Shown here piece by piece: positions 62,916 through 64,000 of a stretch of 64,000 nt of DNA. The position numbers and the translations under genes were made by a program. Every line of letters starts with the position of its first letter. Position 1 is the stretch's first letter. The DNA is from Chrysomallon squamiferum (taxonomy: Eukaryota > Mollusca > Gastropoda > Neomphalida > Peltospiridae): positions 4,089,894-4,153,893 of the forward strand of contig CM022676.1 in the NCBI GenBank assembly GCA_012295275.1, given 5' to 3'. The notes beneath the pieces were generated by a model. That model saw only the letters and a list, made by a program, of their open reading frames with translations, did not search any database and was not told the DNA's origin.

Positions 62916-63554
62916 TCACATCTCTGTATCTTGTTGTACAGCCGCTGGCGCAGTCTGATTATCTGAAACATGCAATGAAATTTTCCTTTCTATAAAAACT
63001 TGTGAGGTATGGAGAAAACAATAATCGTGCTAACGTGTGTGTATGTACACATATATAAACACACAAACACAATTTTAACATAAAATAACTATTTAGTTAA
63101 GGTGTATATGAAACATAAATGAAATTAGTATTTAGAATGTTTCTATTTTAAGGCTATCTCATCAAATCGAAAATCGAAAAATTCGAAAATTTCTAAACAT
63201 TTCGGTTAAGGCTTTGTCAACTTATATATATATATATATATATATATACGATTTATAACCGGAAAAGAAACAACTATATCTATCTATCTATCTCTCTATC
63301 TTTATATGAATGACATATTCCCATTCTCTATACATCATAACAGTAAGACAACCTTGTTGTTTTCTTTTGTGAAAGTGTCTGAATAAATGTATGATTAGCA
63401 AATAATACTTATTTTGTTCTTTATCATTTATTAACATCAGTTCACTTACCATCAGGTATTAAGACGTCATATGCGAACTCATATCCTCTTTCTCCTAGAG
63501 AAGAATATGAATTCTCTGAATCTTGAAGTTCTGCTGCTGCTACAGTCTGATTAT
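62916..63554 (-). CDS. 3' end of ITAM-bearing receptor R5 (rest beyond window)
   Basis: Two minus-strand exons are visible: 63450-63554 and 62916-62962. The first encodes NQTVAAAELQDSENS followed by an ITAM, YSSL-GERGYEFA-YDVL, with an additional tyrosine inside the spacer, and ends with donor gtaagt in phase 1. The second repeats the beginning of the same exon type (NQTAPAAVQQDTEM) and stops, lacking any ITAM. It appears to be a tandem duplicate of the ITAM exon with the motif deleted, now serving as the final exon. The Ig and membrane exons should lie right of position 64000. Confidence 0.65.
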
Positions 63555-63954
63555 CTGAAACATGGAATTAAATTATGTTTTGTTTTATTTAAAAATTGTA
63601 ATGTGCGGAGAAAACAATAATCGTGGTAAGGTGCGTGTGCATATATATATATATATAAATACACAAACACATAGATACATACATACATATATAGATACAT
63701 AAATATACATCGATGTAAGACTGTGCATGTGGCTGTGTATACTATATTTTACAGCTATTTCAAAATCATTTACAAAGTGTCTCTCTTCAAAATCTAGAAC
63801 AATTTTAACATTTCAAACAAAGACCCTTCTAGACAAACACATTTATCAATCTACTTAAAACTATTTCGAACATATTTAGAATCTATTCTTTCTCAAAATC
63901 TGTAAAACATCTAATACTTCGGAACAACAAAAGGAAAAGAAAATACATTCTTTG

Positions 63955-63956
<2 letters not shown>

Positions 63957-63992
<36 letters not shown>
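63957..63992. repeat. (TA)n microsatellite at right edge
   Basis: About eighteen TA units. The next bases (ctgtacct) could be the donor of a further upstream R5 exon, but this cannot be judged at the window edge. Confidence 0.85.
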
Positions 63993-64000
63993 CTGTACCT

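Overview
The window looks like a gene-family locus from an invertebrate animal genome, most plausibly a lophotrochozoan such as a mollusc. The evidence is spliced genes with GT/AG introns, conserved intron phases, AT-rich non-coding DNA, and introns packed with microsatellites (CT/AG, TA, ATT, GTA, AC). The species assignment is inference. No bacterial, viral or transposase genes, tRNA, rRNA or CRISPR arrays were recognised. Most long reading frames outside the exons below are translations of microsatellites.

Two gene families are interleaved. Family 1 encodes a GAREM/THEMIS-type adaptor. It has a CABIT domain spread over several exons, a large last exon with many tyrosine (DYV, YETL) motifs and a PPPLPPR SH3-binding site, and a C-terminal SAM domain ending in GHIPH. 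Six copies are present: A (36-2136 +, 5' part outside the window), B (4993-8902 +, frameshifted before SAM), C (12056-16298 +), D (24070-27508 -), E (30858-31300 +, cut by an assembly gap) and F (39032-42420 -). Family 2 encodes type I transmembrane immunoglobulin receptors. Each intact member has a signal peptide, Ig domains, one membrane span, a YYN motif and a C-terminal ITAM (YxxL-x8-YxxL/I). Five copies are present: R1 (18399-22950 +), R2 (33272-37899 +), R3 (47157-51707 -), R4 (54585-60268 -, five Ig domains, disrupted at both ends) and R5 (62916-63554 -, continues past the right edge).

Layout: 1-16.3 kb holds adaptors A, B and C in tandem. An approximately 11.7-kb unit (16.6-28.35 kb: R1 + with D - in convergent orientation) is repeated nearly base for base at 31.5-43.15 kb (R2 + with F -). 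Adaptor E starts between them and disappears into exactly 200 Ns. From 43.15 to 46.6 kb lies a rearranged zone with duplicated adaptor 5' exons and inverted receptor-adaptor spacer. From 46.8 kb to the end lie receptors R3, R4 and R5, all on the minus strand.

Working hypothesis: physical linkage of ITAM-bearing Ig receptors with CABIT/proline-rich/SAM adaptors suggests a co-inherited receptor-adaptor signalling module. In vertebrates THEMIS (CABIT plus a GRB2-binding proline site) works below ITAM-containing T-cell receptors, and GAREM couples to GRB2 and SHP2. Here the receptor tail offers a GRB2-SH2-type YxN site and the adaptor offers a GRB2-SH3-type PxxPxR site. Whether they act together is not shown by the sequence. 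Several copies carry lesions (frameshifts, lost splice sites, an interdigitated exon/CT hybrid). Some of these may be assembly errors rather than biology.
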